Assembly (NCBI GenBank): GCA_050246015.1
Contig: JBFWWU010000009.1
Coordinates: forward strand, 1 to 64,000
Length of the DNA stretch: 64,000 nt
From: JTS-AC122 sp050246015
Lineage (GTDB): Bacteria > Planctomycetota > Phycisphaerae > Phycisphaerales > UBA1924
Direction: 5' to 3'
Shown here: one piece after another, positions 18,740-27,539 of the stretch
Position numbering within the stretch: the stretch's first letter is position 1
Layout: the number at the start of each line of letters is the position of its first letter
The notes under the pieces: generated by a model
Seen by the model: only the letters and a program-made list of their open reading frames with translations
What the model was told of the DNA's origin: nothing
Databases searched by the model: none
Translations under genes and position numbers: made by a program

Positions 18740-20062
18740 GTGGAGAGAGAGATAGATTGGTCCGGTCGTGCCCGGTGCTCCGATAGAGATGCCGTGACGC
18801 GGCACATTGAGCAGGCGAGCGTGGCGCTTGGCGCGCTGGCGATTCTGACGCTGGCGTGGATCGTGGTCTCGTGGTATCGGCGGCGCGGGGGCGCTGGATG
18901 CCGGGGCCCGAAGCCGAGGCTGTGGCGGTTGGCGCTGCCGTGGACGTGGGTGCTGGAGAGAGGATGCGGGTACGACCTGAGCGGGTTGCGGGCGGACGCG
19001 GCGGGGGAGGTTCGATGCCCCGAGTGCGGCACGGCGTCGAAGCCGGGCCGGCGGCGGCGCGGTCGCGGGGCGTGGTGGGTGTTCGGCCGGCTGTGCATCC
19101 CGGCGGTGTTGTTGATGGCGTCAATCGGCGCCTGGCACGTGCGGTACATCCGGTCGTGCGCGTGGGCGAAGGGGATGCCCACGCCGGTCCTGATCGTGCT
19201 GGAGCGCCGGGTGCCCGGCCTGCTGACGGACGCGGTGCGTGGGGAACTGGAAGCGAGGCAGGAAACGGGGAAGATCGGGCGAAGGTGGGCGGGCTGGCTG
19301 CGGTCGTTGGCGATCAGGAGCCTGGGGGACGACGAGGTGGACTGGAACGCGCAGTGGGGATGCCGGGTGTTGTGGCATGACATAGTGGGGTCGGTGCCGG
19401 CGCTGGAAGCCGCGCTGGACGACCCGGACTGGCAGCGTCGGCAGGTCGCCGCGAGCATACTGCGGGACTGGGAGTATCACACGCGGTGTGGCTCGGGGAA
19501 GGAGAGCCTGGCGGGCGACATGGAGGCGTACGAGCCGGGCGGGGCGTTGTATCGCGTGTCGGTCGAGGGGTTGCGGGACGATTCGCTGCCGCGGGATGGG
19601 CGTCGAGAGCGGACTACGTGGATTGCCAACGCGAAGGAGTCGTTGTTCTTCCTGGTGCGGCATGCGGAAGGGGCGAAGCCTGAACTGCTTGAGGCGCTCA
19701 CGTCGGACGACGAGCAGCAGCGGTTTCTGGCGGCGGCGGCGCTGGGGCTTGGGCGCACGGAGGGAGTGGCCGGGGACGTCGCGCCGATCCTGCTGTCGCA
19801 CCTCAAGCGCAATCGGTGGCAGGGGGACGGGACGACGGCGGCGAGCGCGCTGTTCGGGCTGGGGCCTGAAGCGATCCGGTACATCGAGCCGCACCTGGGA
19901 GATCCGGATGAACAGTTGGCGGCGTCGGCGGAACTGCTGGTTCGGCGGCTGCGCGGCGAGCCACTGACGGATTCGGAGGCGAAACGGCTGAACGTGCTGA
20001 CGGTGACGAGGATCGATCCGACGCAAGGCGGCAACCTGTGGGAAGCGCTGCGCTTGCCGTGA
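18740..20062 (+). CDS. Membrane protein with zinc ribbon and HEAT-like repeats
   Basis: A 440-residue protein. A first membrane helix (about 27-47) is followed by a four-cysteine zinc ribbon: GCGYDLSGLRADAAG then RCPECGT. That signature is very common in planctomycete membrane proteins. A second helix lies at about 122-140. The rest is helical, with Ala/Leu periodicity suggesting HEAT or armadillo-like pairs (for example LEAALDDPDWQRRQVAASIL). I cannot assign a function. The GTG at 18740 is only seven bases after the radical SAM stop; GTG at 18794 is an alternative that starts nearer the first helix. It may be co-transcribed with the radical SAM gene. Confidence 0.7.
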   Translation: MEREIDWSGRARCSDRDAVTRHIEQASVALGALAILTLAWIVVSWYRRRGGAGCRGPKPRLWRLALPWTWVLERGCGYDLSGLRADAAGEVRCPECGTASKPGRRRRGRGAWWVFGRLCIPAVLLMASIGAWHVRYIRSCAWAKGMPTPVLIVLERRVPGLLTDAVRGELEARQETGKIGRRWAGWLRSLAIRSLGDDEVDWNAQWGCRVLWHDIVGSVPALEAALDDPDWQRRQVAASILRDWEYHTRCGSGKESLAGDMEAYEPGGALYRVSVEGLRDDSLPRDGRRERTTWIANAKESLFFLVRHAEGAKPELLEALTSDDEQQRFLAAAALGLGRTEGVAGDVAPILLSHLKRNRWQGDGTTAASALFGLGPEAIRYIEPHLGDPDEQLAASAELLVRRLRGEPLTDSEAKRLNVLTVTRIDPTQGGNLWEALRLP

Positions 20063-20092
20063 CCGGATCGACGAGTGCGGGGAGGGGGGCGA

Positions 20093-21637
20093 TCAGGGGA
20101 TGGCGCGGGCGGCGTCGTCGAGGATGTCGTTGGCGGCGGCGGCGGTGGGGGCCTCGGCGATAAGGCGCATGATGGGTTCGGTGTTGCTGGCGCGAACGTG
20201 GAGCCAGGCATGGCGGGCGTGGAAGCCGACCCAGACGCCGTCCTGGCGATCGACGTGCACGTCCGGGGCGCCGGTGTACGTCCTGGCGAGCGTTTCGACG
20301 GCGCGCGTCGCGTCGTCCTTGCGGCGGAGTTCGACGCCGCGTTTGACGATGGAATAGGCGGGAATGTCGGCGACGAGTTGACTGATGGGTTTGCCGGAGC
20401 GGGCCATGAGCGAGATGACCAGGCCCATGGCGCTGAGGGAATCGCGGATGTAGGTCACGCGGGGCCAGATGACCCCGCCGTTGCCTTCGCCGCCGATGAT
20501 GGACCCATGCTGCTTCATGGCGCTGACGACGTTGGCCTCGCCGACGGGGGTGCGGACGACGCGAGCGCCGTAGCGGGCGGCGACGTCCTCGATCATTCTG
20601 CTGGTGGAGAGGTTGACGCAGAGCACCTGTCCGCGGGTGGAGTCCGGGGAATGGTCGTGCAGGGCGCTCAGGAGAGATTGGGCCGCCAGGACGAGGGTGT
20701 ACTCCTCGCCGATGTACTCGCCGCGTTCGTCGATGATGGCAAGGCGGTCGGCGTCGGGGTCCTGCGCGAAGCCGACGTGTGCGTGTTTTTCGCGGGTGAG
20801 GCGTGCGATGTCGGTGAGATTGTGCCGGGTGGGCTCTGGAGGGTGGGGGAAGAGGCCGCTGGTACCGGAGCCGATGTGGTGCTTGAGGCGGGCGCCGAGG
20901 AACGCCGCGCCGGCTTCGACGCCGGAGGCGTTGACGCTATCGAGGACGCAGGAGACGGCCATGGAGGCGCGGTCGTCATGAGCGCCGATGTGCTTGAGGG
21001 CTTCGCGGAGGACGAAGAGGTGGGTGTTGGTGGATTCGGAGGGGATGCCCAGGGGCTTGTCGCCGGAGGAGCCGGCGGCGTGAGCGGCGGCGCCGACGAG
21101 CGTGGGCCCGACCCAGAGGGGTTCAGAAGGATCGGCGCCGGGGTCTGAAGCGAGCCGAAAACGGGCGATGATCTGATCGGCGAGGTCCGTCCCCGGAGCG
21201 GAGGCGTCTGGGCGGGAGGAGTCGGGAGCGGCGGCGCGGATGACGGGCTTGATGCCGTTCCATTCCTGGGGGTTGTGGCTGGCGGTGATAATGAGTCCGG
21301 CGGCGGCGCGGCGGGCATCGACCATGACGCCGACGGTGGGTGTCATCGCGACGCCGATGCTGAGCACGTTGCACCCGGCGGCTTGCAAGCCGGCGGAGGC
21401 GGCGTCGAGGAGGCACTCGCCGCCGGCGCGTCCGTCGCGGGCGACGACGACGAGGGGCTTAGGCCCCGGGGCGTGGCCGGCGTCCGCGGCGGGATGGTGT
21501 CGCAGGTACGAGCCGAAGACGCCGGCGAAGCGGGCGGCGACTTCGGGAGTCATGGACTTGCCGAAGATTCCTCGGCAACCACTCACGCTCAACATCAGGG
21601 GCGCATCACCCGGCATTCTCGGCTCCGACATGCTCAC
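20093..21637 (-). CDS. Phosphohexomutase (phosphoglucosamine/phosphomannomutase family)
   Basis: A 514-residue alpha-D-phosphohexomutase, which moves phosphate between C1 and C6 of a hexose. The active-site serine loop is TASHNPQEWNG and the metal-binding loop is DPDADRLAIID. The sugar-recognition loop is GEGNGGVIWP and the phosphate-binding loop RASNTEPIMRLIAEA closes domain 4. The loop GEGNGG in place of GEMSGH fits the archaeal and planctomycete GlmM-like branch, so the likely substrates are glucosamine phosphate or mannose phosphate. The start is ATG 21637, or ATG 21631 two codons on. It stands alone, with tRNA-Arg upstream on the opposite strand. Confidence 0.88.
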   Translation of the reverse strand: MSMSEPRMPGDAPLMLSVSGCRGIFGKSMTPEVAARFAGVFGSYLRHHPAADAGHAPGPKPLVVVARDGRAGGECLLDAASAGLQAAGCNVLSIGVAMTPTVGVMVDARRAAAGLIITASHNPQEWNGIKPVIRAAAPDSSRPDASAPGTDLADQIIARFRLASDPGADPSEPLWVGPTLVGAAAHAAGSSGDKPLGIPSESTNTHLFVLREALKHIGAHDDRASMAVSCVLDSVNASGVEAGAAFLGARLKHHIGSGTSGLFPHPPEPTRHNLTDIARLTREKHAHVGFAQDPDADRLAIIDERGEYIGEEYTLVLAAQSLLSALHDHSPDSTRGQVLCVNLSTSRMIEDVAARYGARVVRTPVGEANVVSAMKQHGSIIGGEGNGGVIWPRVTYIRDSLSAMGLVISLMARSGKPISQLVADIPAYSIVKRGVELRRKDDATRAVETLARTYTGAPDVHVDRQDGVWVGFHARHAWLHVRASNTEPIMRLIAEAPTAAAANDILDDAARAIP

Positions 21638-21777
21638 CCGCCGGGCGATTATTCCCGCGCGGGGGGAGTTGAGTGAGTCGGCGCGGGGCCGTGGCTACGG
21701 CGACGGCGTGACGGGGTCGAGTTATCCGGTGGGAAGGGGGTGGGCGTATGCGCGGCATAAACTACCAGTGTCCAGCC

Positions 21778-21851
21778 GCCCCCGTAGTTCAGTTGGATAG
21801 AACAACGGATTTCTAATCCGTGGGTCGGAGGTTCGAGTCCTCCCGGGGGCG
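21778..21851 (+). tRNA. tRNA-Arg (anticodon TCT)
   Basis: A 74-base cloverleaf. The acceptor arms GCCCCCG (21778-21784) and CGGGGGC (21844-21850) pair perfectly, with discriminator G. The anticodon stem ACGGA/TCCGT holds loop TTTCTAA, giving anticodon TCT (AGA codons). The T arm is CGGAGGTTCGAGTCCTCC. CCA is not encoded. An AT-rich TAAACT lies 14 bases upstream as a possible -10 element. The genes that follow, up to 24.0 kb, are of unusual type, so this may be an insertion point. Confidence 0.95.
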
Positions 21852-21888
21852 CTTGAAGCGTACGAGATGTGTGCCATGGGCATCAGTG

Positions 21889-22926
21889 CTAATTCGTTGG
21901 AGGTTTGGACTCCGACAATGAAGCCAAGACCTTTATTTCCGGGCTCTTGGGGCAGAGGTAAGCACGCGGATCAATGCTGAACGCACCGGGACCGACCAGT
22001 CCCTCGAACCCGGTTGCAGCCGTCCAAGATATGCGAGGATGACCGCGCACCAATGCTTCCTTGCCTCTGACGAGGCATTCGCGGACTTGATCGCTGAGTT
22101 CCTGGAACTTCGGGTGTCCTGAAAGCGCCACTTCGACGAACTCGGGGCCGAGGAAACACCGGGTCCCTTCGGCGGTGGCGGGATGCCCTGCGACCCGGGG
22201 AGTCTTGCGCATGGGGTGGAGCATGCTTCGAGCCACCATGTCGCCTTCAAAGTATGCGAGTCGCTGATCGTGAGTGGCACCGTCGTATGTGTAGATATCA
22301 AGACGGCTCTTCGAGTGGGCCTTATCGAGGCCCAGCGAGGTCGGAAGGCCCCAGAGAAACTCGAGCACACCGAGGAGTTCGGACATTTCTGGTCCGCCCG
22401 TGGGCAACTGATGGACCGATGCCGGATCGCAGACGTAGACCTCGACGCGCGCGCCGAGTGGATGCTGGAGGAGCTTTCTCAGGATGGGTTTGAGCCACTG
22501 TCCGGTCTGATTAACGAACGCGATTCGTCGGGGCAGCGGACCGCCGGACTTGCTCGGTGCGATGTGATCGGTCGTGAAGGCGCGCACGAGTGCTTTCTTG
22601 AAGTGCGAAGCGATCACATGTTCGCTGTAGAGGCGATCCGAGAGGATGCGTCCGGTGTAGCGTTGTCCGTGACGCCAGACGATGAGATCGTGCTCTTTGG
22701 CCTGCAAGTAGGCACGGAGCAATCGGAGGATCACGGCGCTGAGCCGTTTGGAGCCGGCAAGGGCCTTTCGCATCGTGCCGGCGTCGAGTCGTACGCCTAG
22801 CGCAAGCATGTCGGACCTGAGCGCTTCCAGACGATCATCAAGGCGCAGGCGGTGTTCGCGCAGCGAAGTTACCTCGGCTTTGGTGAGTTGGCCTTCTCGC
22901 TCAGGGTTTTGCTTGGGATTGGGCAT
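21889..22926 (-). CDS. Uncharacterised protein next to tRNA-Arg
   Basis: A 345-residue soluble protein that I do not recognise. Residues 10-80 are helical and charged, suggesting a coiled coil or helical bundle. A predicted alpha/beta region from about 135 has IAFVNQTGQWLKPILRKLL then a strand RVEVYVCDP, a pattern reminiscent of phospholipase D-like or Toll-like folds. No HKD motif or other catalytic signature is visible. A later block (DQRLAYFEGDMVARSML) may form the second half of the same fold. Its base composition is visibly less GC-rich than its neighbours. It is divergent from the next unknown gene, and the pair sits directly beside a tRNA, so transfer is likely. Start: ATG 22926. Confidence 0.6.
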   Translation of the reverse strand: MPNPKQNPEREGQLTKAEVTSLREHRLRLDDRLEALRSDMLALGVRLDAGTMRKALAGSKRLSAVILRLLRAYLQAKEHDLIVWRHGQRYTGRILSDRLYSEHVIASHFKKALVRAFTTDHIAPSKSGGPLPRRIAFVNQTGQWLKPILRKLLQHPLGARVEVYVCDPASVHQLPTGGPEMSELLGVLEFLWGLPTSLGLDKAHSKSRLDIYTYDGATHDQRLAYFEGDMVARSMLHPMRKTPRVAGHPATAEGTRCFLGPEFVEVALSGHPKFQELSDQVRECLVRGKEALVRGHPRISWTAATGFEGLVGPGAFSIDPRAYLCPKSPEIKVLASLSESKPPTN

Positions 22927-23174
22927 GGAGATTCAATCCGCTCAGCCCCACGCTGAGTGCACCCACGTGTCGCTCTGCATCGGACCTTTAGAGTGTACAG
23001 CAAATTCATGGACTTCGCTGGTTTCGCGGATCGGCGCGATGGGCGTGAGAGTGAAGCAGGTTCGAATACACGAGGCAACCTGCGCGGTGCGGTCGGACGC
23101 ATGGTGAACTGGCCGATCGTCTTGGCCAGCGGATCACGCCCGAAGCGTGTGCGAAGTTCAAGAGGAAGCACATC

Positions 23175-24020
23175 ATGCCATCAGCCAAGATTCTACTTCG
23201 TGATGTCGGAGCCGTTCCGAGCCTGCGTCAGCGGGAGGAGTTGCCCAGCGCGGTTGGACTCGTGATCCGGGACGAACCCCGGTTGTTTGAGCGGGTGAAT
23301 CGATGGGTCGCGGAGGCCGGGGGTTGGGCGGAAGCCACGACGGTCGAAGTGCTGCACAAAGGGCGGCGCGAAGCGACCGCGATGCTCGAACTGGCGCTTG
23401 ATCCACAGCGAGGTACGCCGGCACGCGGGGTGCTGGCGCACGTCGAAGCGATGACGGGACTGATGGGCACGGTCGAGGACGCGTGGGACGAACACGACGG
23501 CCGCCCGGAGGCGCTGCGCCCGCTCGTCCCTTTCCGGAAATGGGAACATCTCTTCCTGGACGGCGAACTGCCTTTCACAGAGACGTCGGAGAACAACGGT
23601 GGGGAAGGAACTCACGACGCGCACACAAGAACCGGTCGGCAGTATCTGCAGACGAGTTTCACGTTGATCCCGCCGCCGATGCTGACCCAGGGGGTGGCGC
23701 GCCGGCGACAGGAAATCCAGACGCTCGCCGGCGCATCCATGCCGATCGCATCGATGTTCGATAGCGAGGAACTCGAGCGCGTGATCGGGCCGGGCGAGAT
23801 GCTGATCGAGCGCCGGATCGCACTTGCCATCGGCGCGGTCTACGGCAGCAACATCGAATATTGCGCGGCGCAGTCAGTGCTTCAACCGTCCGGAGCAAAG
23901 CGCCGTGTCGTCGAGCTCGTCGCCTCGTTCACATCGAAGACCGCAAGAGAGGCGGCGCGCGGGCTGTTGTTCGGACTTGAGCAAGTCTACGAGCTGCGTC
24001 GCGGCATCGTCATGGAGTAA
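23175..24020 (+). CDS. Uncharacterised protein, divergent partner of the 21889 gene
   Basis: A 281-residue soluble protein of unknown family. The start ATG 23175 has AGAGGAAG about ten bases upstream. There is no signal peptide or membrane helix. The N-terminal 120 residues mix short strands and helices; a central stretch (FRKWEHLFLDGELPF) is aromatic and acidic. The C-terminal 130 residues are helical and include GAVYGSNIEYCAAQSVLQ. No catalytic motif is recognisable. It faces away from the 21889 gene across about 250 bases that must contain both promoters. The two may act together. It ends before a strong bidirectional hairpin. Confidence 0.6.
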   Translation: MPSAKILLRDVGAVPSLRQREELPSAVGLVIRDEPRLFERVNRWVAEAGGWAEATTVEVLHKGRREATAMLELALDPQRGTPARGVLAHVEAMTGLMGTVEDAWDEHDGRPEALRPLVPFRKWEHLFLDGELPFTETSENNGGEGTHDAHTRTGRQYLQTSFTLIPPPMLTQGVARRRQEIQTLAGASMPIASMFDSEELERVIGPGEMLIERRIALAIGAVYGSNIEYCAAQSVLQPSGAKRRVVELVASFTSKTAREAARGLLFGLEQVYELRRGIVME

Positions 24021-24050
24021 GGACTGCGAGATAGGCGGAAAGAGACAACG

Positions 24051-24085
24051 CGCCGGCGACGGATATGTGATGTCCGTCGCCGGCG
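24051..24085 (-). terminator. Convergent terminator hairpin
   Basis: A perfect 13-pair stem, CGCCGGCGACGGA (24051-24063) with TCCGTCGCCGGCG (24073-24085), has a nine-base loop. On the minus strand it is followed by TTGTCTCTTT, so it best serves the kinase gene ending at 24116. On the + strand it also follows the 23175 gene. Confidence 0.75.
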
Positions 24086-24115
24086 TCTGCGTTGGCACGA
24101 AGCACGGCCAGGCGG

Positions 24116-25507
24116 TCAAGATCCATTGAAGAGCAGCACGATGTTGAAGACGACGCTGATGGCGAGGACGACGAGCATGGCGACGAAGAGTTTCGCGGAG
24201 ACCATGCTCTCAGCGCCGGCGGATTGATCGGCGACGAGTTGGGCCGGTGCGGCGGCTTCGGCCTGGGCGAGCGTGGCGAGGTCGAGCCCGCCGATCTCCT
24301 TGTGGGCCATCGGGGGGTGCTTGCCTTCGAGCACGGCCTTCATGTCGGAGATCAGGTCCTTGCAGTTCTGGTAGCGGTCGCGCGGGTGTTTGGCCATCAT
24401 CATCTCGATGACTTCTGAGATCCCGGCGGAGAGTTTCTGGTTGACGTGATCGGGGGCGATGAGGTCGGCCTTGAGGTGCTTGTGCATGACCGCCGACGGA
24501 TTCTTCCCGTCGAACGGGACGTTGCCGGTGACCATGTGGTAGAGGGTGGCGCCGAGGGAGTAGATGTCGGCCGGGGGCCCGATATTGAGTTCGCCGCGGA
24601 TCTGCTCGGGGGAGATGTAGTAGGGGGTGCCGAAGGCCTTTCCCTGTTCGGCCTCGGCGGCTTCCTTGTCGCTCATGGCGCGCGCCAGGCCCATGTCGGC
24701 GAGCTTGGCGACGCCGTCCTTGGTGAGCATGATGTTCTTGGGCTTCACGTCGCGGTGGATGAGCCCCTTGGCGTGGGCGTGCATCAGGGCCTCGGCGATC
24801 TGGACGATGATGTCGATGGCTTCCTGCTCGGCGTAGCGTTTGTGCTTGACGATGTCGTCGTAGACCGTGCGGCCGTCGACGTACTCCATGACAAAGAAGT
24901 GGTACTCGCCGGACTGGCCGACGTCGTAGGCCTGGACGATGTTGGGGTGGTTGAGTTGAGCGGCGGCGCGGCCCTCGGCGTAGAAGCGCTCGATGAACTG
25001 GGCGTTGGCGGAGAACTTCCGGGGGAGGACCTTGATCGCCACGAGGCGATCGAGGCTGAGTTGCTTGGCCTTGAAGACGGTCGCCATGGCGCCGGCGCCG
25101 AGTTTGCCGAGGATCTTGTACCCCGGGATCTGCTGGCCGGAGCGCTCGGCCTCGACGCGTTCGCGCAGGCGGGCGAGTTGTCGCTTGGTCAGGTAGTCGT
25201 TATCGACGAGCAGGTCGCCGAGGGATCGCTGGTTGCTCTCCTGGGCGAGTTGGCGGGCGAGTTCGATGCACTGCTGGACTTCTTCGGAAGTGGCCAGGCC
25301 GACATCGACGACCATTTTGCCGAGGATGGTGTCGACGTTGGTGCCGCCGCGGGATTTGGAAGGGCGCGTGGGGCGATCGTCGCGCGTGCCCGCGTCCGAG
25401 GCGGGGTCTTCGGTCCAGCCGGACGTGCGGGACCCGGCCGCGCTGGAGCGGCTGTCCATGGGAGACGTCTCGGTGAGGTCAGATTTGGAACTCGAAGCGT
25501 CGCTCAT
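24116..25507 (-). CDS. Ser/Thr protein kinase with C-terminal membrane anchor
   Basis: A 463-residue Hanks-type kinase. Residues 1-55 are Ser/Asp-rich. Residues 58-115 hold two short repeats (ILGKMVVDVGLATSEEV and LGDLLVDNDYLTKRQL) resembling the MshEN/GspE N-terminal fold. The kinase domain follows: GKLGAGAMATVFKA (135-148), Lys159 in VAIK, the catalytic loop HRDVKPKN (251-258), DMG at 271-273 in place of the usual DFG, and GTPYYISPEQ. A hydrophobic helix near 440-460 anchors the C-terminus, so the kinase faces the cytosol with no external sensor. The ATG at 25507 is preferred to 25564. The target is unknown. Confidence 0.88.
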   Translation of the reverse strand: MSDASSSKSDLTETSPMDSRSSAAGSRTSGWTEDPASDAGTRDDRPTRPSKSRGGTNVDTILGKMVVDVGLATSEEVQQCIELARQLAQESNQRSLGDLLVDNDYLTKRQLARLRERVEAERSGQQIPGYKILGKLGAGAMATVFKAKQLSLDRLVAIKVLPRKFSANAQFIERFYAEGRAAAQLNHPNIVQAYDVGQSGEYHFFVMEYVDGRTVYDDIVKHKRYAEQEAIDIIVQIAEALMHAHAKGLIHRDVKPKNIMLTKDGVAKLADMGLARAMSDKEAAEAEQGKAFGTPYYISPEQIRGELNIGPPADIYSLGATLYHMVTGNVPFDGKNPSAVMHKHLKADLIAPDHVNQKLSAGISEVIEMMMAKHPRDRYQNCKDLISDMKAVLEGKHPPMAHKEIGGLDLATLAQAEAAAPAQLVADQSAGAESMVSAKLFVAMLVVLAISVVFNIVLLFNGS

Positions 25508-25806
25508 AAGAAAGTCGCGTGCTCGTGTGGCGGGTGCGGGCGAGCCTGCGAGAGTTATCGGCAATGTTTCGCCTCAACCCGAGCGAGCAGTGTACGAAGA
25601 CGATTCGATTCCCGCCCGAACGAGTTGATGTCCGCGAGAGGCTGGCCGGGGAACGTACGGCACCGGCAACTTGCAGTCAATTCCCAAGTGTGATGCCTGT
25701 GTTAGACTGTACGGTCGAGGTTCGCCGCAAGTTCCTGAGGGCTGATCGACTCTCGCATGAATGGGCCAGAAGTCGATAGAAGCAGCAGACGGGAGGATAC
25801 ACCGCG
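25508..25806. other. Divergent promoter region between kinase and membrane protein
   Basis: About 300 bases with no gene. The sequence is less GC-rich around 25660-25760 and must hold the promoters of the leftward kinase and the rightward membrane protein. An element GTGTTAGACT near 25710 resembles an extended -10, but no matching -35 is seen at the right distance. GGAGG lies 9-10 bases before the ATG at 25807. Confidence 0.35.
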
Positions 25807-27099
25807 ATGGCATCGTTCCCCAATGAGGCGGGTCGGCAGGCCGGGCCGCTGCGCTCGCCGATGATGCTCGACGATCTACTCTCGGACCTGCTGTGGCCGA
25901 AACTGCTTCGCGCCCCGGTGCTGGCGCTGAGCCCGTCGCGGGTCATCCTGGCGGCGTTCAGCGTGCTGATCGGGGCACTGGTCATTTCGCTGGCGGGATC
26001 GCTGGAAGCGGCGCTTGGGTGGGGCCGGTCGGAGGAGTCCGTGGCGCGTCTGTCGCGGGTGACGGGGGTGCTGCTGAGCCTGCCGGACTGGGCGTCGCCG
26101 CGCGGTTTCGGGGCGGCGTGGGTGTCGGCGGCGCTGGAACTGCCGGGTGCGTCGGTGCGAGCGCATCCGCTGATCTCGACGGCCGGGGCGCTGGTGATGG
26201 TCGTGCTGTGGTGCATTGGGGGCGGGGCGATATCGCGGTCGGTGGTGTGCGAACTCGGCGGGGACGCGCGCTGCACGTGGACGCAGGCGCTGGGGATGTC
26301 GCTCTCCCGGGCGCCGTCTTCAATCAGCGCGATGCTCTTTCCGCTGGTGCTGGTCGCGCTGCTGGCGGTGCTGGGGGCGCTGGGCGGTCTGGTGCTGCTG
26401 CGGGCGCCGGGGCTGAACCTGCTGGGGAGCGTGCTGTACGGCGGGTTTGTGCTGGTGGGGTTCCTGGCCGTCACGGTGCTGGTGCTGTACGCGGTCGGGC
26501 ACGTGATGCTCGTTCCGGCGGTGATGGCCGACGGGAGCGACGCGATCGATGCGATCCAGCGGGCGTACGCGTATGTGCTGGGGCGTCCGGCGCGCTACGC
26601 GGTGTACGCCGTGCTTGCGATCGTGCAGGGGCTGGTAGTCGTCGGGATCGCCGGGGCGCTGGTGTGGGGAGCCACGACGTTTACGACGCACACGACCGGG
26701 CGATTGGCGGGCGAGAGCGGGCGGACGGCGATCATGCAGGCGCAGGCGGCGGCCCAGGGAGGGGACCAGGCCGAGCGCCTGGTGCTGCACGACGCGGCGG
26801 TGCGGCAGGCGATCGCGGAAGCGCAACCGCTGCCGACGGAGCGTGACGCACGACCGTCGCGGCTGCGCACGTTCGCGTGGGGAGCGCGCGTCATCGAACT
26901 ATGGATCCTCGTCCCGATGCTGCTGCTCTCGGGGTTTATCGTGAGTTACATCCACTCGGCGTCGTCGGTGGTGTACCTGCTGATGCGGCGATTGAGCGAC
27001 GGGCAGGACATCGCGGAGATCTGGAAGCCGCGAGAGCCGGGGGAGGAGTCTGCGGGCGCGGACCGCACGGTATCCGAGGCGGTGGGCGATGCCGATTGA
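25807..27099 (+). CDS. Multi-pass membrane protein of unknown function
   Basis: A 430-residue integral membrane protein. Hydrophobic segments lie near residues 45-65, 122-142, 175-205, 213-240, 268-292 and 360-385. A soluble Ala/Gln-rich loop (about 300-350) separates the last two. The pattern (a membrane protein with a central stretch AVTVLVLYAVGHVMLVPAVM followed by DAIQRAYAYVLGRP) resembles planctomycete proteins that are annotated only as hypothetical; the phrase about a polypeptide passing through YVLGRP recalls DUF-type glycerophosphoryl diester phosphodiesterase membrane domains. The stop overlaps the start of the next gene by 11 bases, so the two are probably co-translated. Confidence 0.7.
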   Translation: MASFPNEAGRQAGPLRSPMMLDDLLSDLLWPKLLRAPVLALSPSRVILAAFSVLIGALVISLAGSLEAALGWGRSEESVARLSRVTGVLLSLPDWASPRGFGAAWVSAALELPGASVRAHPLISTAGALVMVVLWCIGGGAISRSVVCELGGDARCTWTQALGMSLSRAPSSISAMLFPLVLVALLAVLGALGGLVLLRAPGLNLLGSVLYGGFVLVGFLAVTVLVLYAVGHVMLVPAVMADGSDAIDAIQRAYAYVLGRPARYAVYAVLAIVQGLVVVGIAGALVWGATTFTTHTTGRLAGESGRTAIMQAQAAAQGGDQAERLVLHDAAVRQAIAEAQPLPTERDARPSRLRTFAWGARVIELWILVPMLLLSGFIVSYIHSASSVVYLLMRRLSDGQDIAEIWKPREPGEESAGADRTVSEAVGDAD

Positions 27100-27439
27100 A
27101 GATGGCGGCACGGGCCGAATGGCATGGGAACGCGGGGGGCTGGTGGCGCTGGCCGGAGCGCTGGCTGAACTGGGGGTAAACTCCGTTGAGGTCCAGACGA
27201 CCGGGGCGAAGGTCAGATGGCGTGCGAGAGAGACGGATCTTCCCGGAGAACTCGCCAAGCGGATGGGGCAACTGGAAGGCGATGCGCCGGGAACAGTGAT
27301 CCGGGTCATGTTCGAGGTGGGCGGCGCCGAGGCGGAAATCGTGCTGATGCCGGGGCGGATGCGGTGGCAGGGGGGAACGGCGGAGTTCGATGCCGCGATG
27401 CGCGCGACGTGCGGTGGCGTTCCGGATCTCGGCGAGTGA
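27089..27439 (+). CDS. Small hypothetical protein downstream of the membrane protein
   Basis: A 116-residue soluble protein with alternating strands and helices and no recognisable motif. Its start ATG 27089 lies inside the end of the membrane-protein gene (11-base overlap), which supports real translation and coupling. No cysteines are positioned for metal binding except one near the C-terminus. I cannot assign a function. Confidence 0.55.
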   Translation: MPIEDGGTGRMAWERGGLVALAGALAELGVNSVEVQTTGAKVRWRARETDLPGELAKRMGQLEGDAPGTVIRVMFEVGGAEAEIVLMPGRMRWQGGTAEFDAAMRATCGGVPDLGE

Positions 27440-27539
27440 CGATCCGGGCGGGAGGCACCGGGAGACCGGTACGCAGACAAGATTCCGAGTGCCCTTGACG
27501 CGAGATGCAAATCACTCCGGCATCGACCGCGACTAGCAT

